From Lantana camara (taxonomy: Eukaryota; Streptophyta; Magnoliopsida; Lamiales; Verbenaceae), in NCBI GenBank assembly GCA_037501455.1, contig CM074856.1, positions 50,311,001 through 50,375,000 of the forward strand: a stretch of DNA of 64,000 bases, read 5' to 3'. The notes under the pieces were generated by a model. The model saw only the letters and a list, made by a program, of their open reading frames with translations. It ran no database searches and was not told the origin of the DNA. This document shows, piece after piece, positions 63,901 through 64,000 of this stretch (within the stretch, counting starts at the first letter, position 1; every line of letters begins with the position of its first letter). A program made the translations under genes and the position numbers.

Positions 63901-64000
63901 ATTGCACACAACCGCCCAAACGTGATGGAACAGGCGCCCCAATGGTGTAGGGCAAGATAAGGGACGCTGATCTTCATTTTGGGCCAGAGGGAGAGGTATA
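60951..64000 (+). repeat. Near-consensus monomers without clear HOR
   Basis: About nine monomers near consensus. Those at about 61,335-62,360, and the last one at the window edge, share gccagagg(g/t)agagg, and three of them also have a longer T tract, suggesting local spread of one subtype. The others are ordinary, with scattered private changes such as gatccaacatcag near 63,006 and gcttccaacatcc near 63,053. No order repeats at larger scale. Confidence 0.75.
61335..61677 (+). repeat. Representative near-consensus monomer (343 bp, HindIII to HindIII)
   Basis: This unit runs from one aagctt to the base before the next and is close to the commonest base at most positions, so it serves as a type copy. 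It carries the full set of conserved blocks, the 7-bp-arm dyad (here after caatattgg rather than caacattgg) and the cctgg/ccagg hairpin, and ends in a T tract. Its 3' part shows the ccagaggtagagg variant of the usual ccaaagggagggg. No convincing half-monomer similarity is seen, so it does not look like a simple dimer of a 171-bp unit. Confidence 0.9.

Larger units (their letters stand above)
1..64000. repeat. Satellite DNA array, about 343-bp monomer, about 187 tandem copies
   Basis: The same sequence recurs head to tail with no break over the whole window. The anchor tgatcttcat is found near 252, 595, 1,280 and so on to 63,977, which is 186 steps with a mean of 342.6 bp. Each unit holds, in order: a HindIII site (aagctt), the block aaccgccaaccgtaggctt, a cacacaca stretch, gataaatttggattttt, the dyad ttggggtgtaaccccaa, tagactagttccttgagag, the hairpin cctgggttcgccagg, gtgatggaacaggctcccc, tgatcttcattttgggcc, atctatcgagcgatc, agatcctccatcagaatgg and a T tract. 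All units face the same way. Monomers differ by point changes and small indels. Family and organism are not recognised; chromosomal location cannot be told from sequence alone. Confidence 0.99.

Noticed and set aside
1..64000. Hundreds of 60-158-codon open frames, mainly minus strand, seemingly a repeated protein family
   Set aside because: All are three overlapping readings of the same monomer, repeating with it. Conservation among them simply follows DNA identity; no start context, splice signals or known domain support coding.
1..64000. CRISPR array
   Set aside because: Repeats are 343 bp, directly adjacent and without unique spacers; this is a satellite.
1..64000. A recombination hotspot at one place in the monomer
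   Set aside because: The resolved switch intervals lie at different places in the unit (about 38-54, 109-146, 118-164, 163-231, 175-271 and 230-242 bp after the HindIII site, and across the T tract), so no single site stands out.

Overview
The whole 64 kb window is one uninterrupted tandem array of a satellite DNA with a monomer of about 343 bp. I see no gene, RNA gene, transposon or unique sequence in it. Stepping one anchor (the conserved tgatcttcat stretch) from position 252 to 63,977 gives 186 repeat intervals with a mean of about 342.6 bp. All monomers face the same way, and both ends of the window lie inside the array. Such an array points to a eukaryotic nuclear genome (centromeric, pericentromeric, subtelomeric or knob-type heterochromatin). 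The unit length, close to two nucleosomes, and one conserved HindIII site per unit are common in plant satellites, but I do not recognise the family and cannot name the organism.

The array is not uniform. Monomers fall into subtypes with diagnostic substitutions, and the subtypes recur in ordered multi-monomer units (higher-order repeats, HORs). Layout: (1) 1-9,269, a 5-monomer HOR of about 1,716 bp with longer and shorter versions and, in one of its monomers, expanded T tracts; (2) 9,270-11,300, mixed monomers, one with a 16-bp deletion; (3) 11,300-20,565, another set of subtypes ending in two copies of a 7-monomer HOR (2,399 and 2,390 bp); (4) 20,566-23,235, mixed monomers; (5) 23,236-25,700, very recent 3-monomer and 1-monomer duplications; (6) 25,936-about 33,000, a 12-monomer HOR (4,111-bp shift); (7) 32,937-34,988, an exact-looking 1,026-bp duplication; (8) about 34,071-60,950, a very large HOR of 27 monomers (9,250-9,252 bp) in two full copies and part of a third, with a nested 2,056-bp (6-monomer) duplication and, in the second copy, an added 1,713-bp (5-monomer) duplication; (9) about 60,950-64,000, monomers without clear higher-order structure, including a local run of one subtype.

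Several duplication junctions can be placed within 10-63 bp of shared sequence, and several monomers are clear chimeras of two or three subtypes. This is the pattern expected from repeated unequal crossing-over or conversion at register, and the window records the order of many events. The many short reading frames, mostly on the minus strand, come from the repeat itself: 343 is not a multiple of three, so no frame continues through the array, and none is annotated as a gene. Alignments here were made by eye, so copy limits are approximate unless stated.
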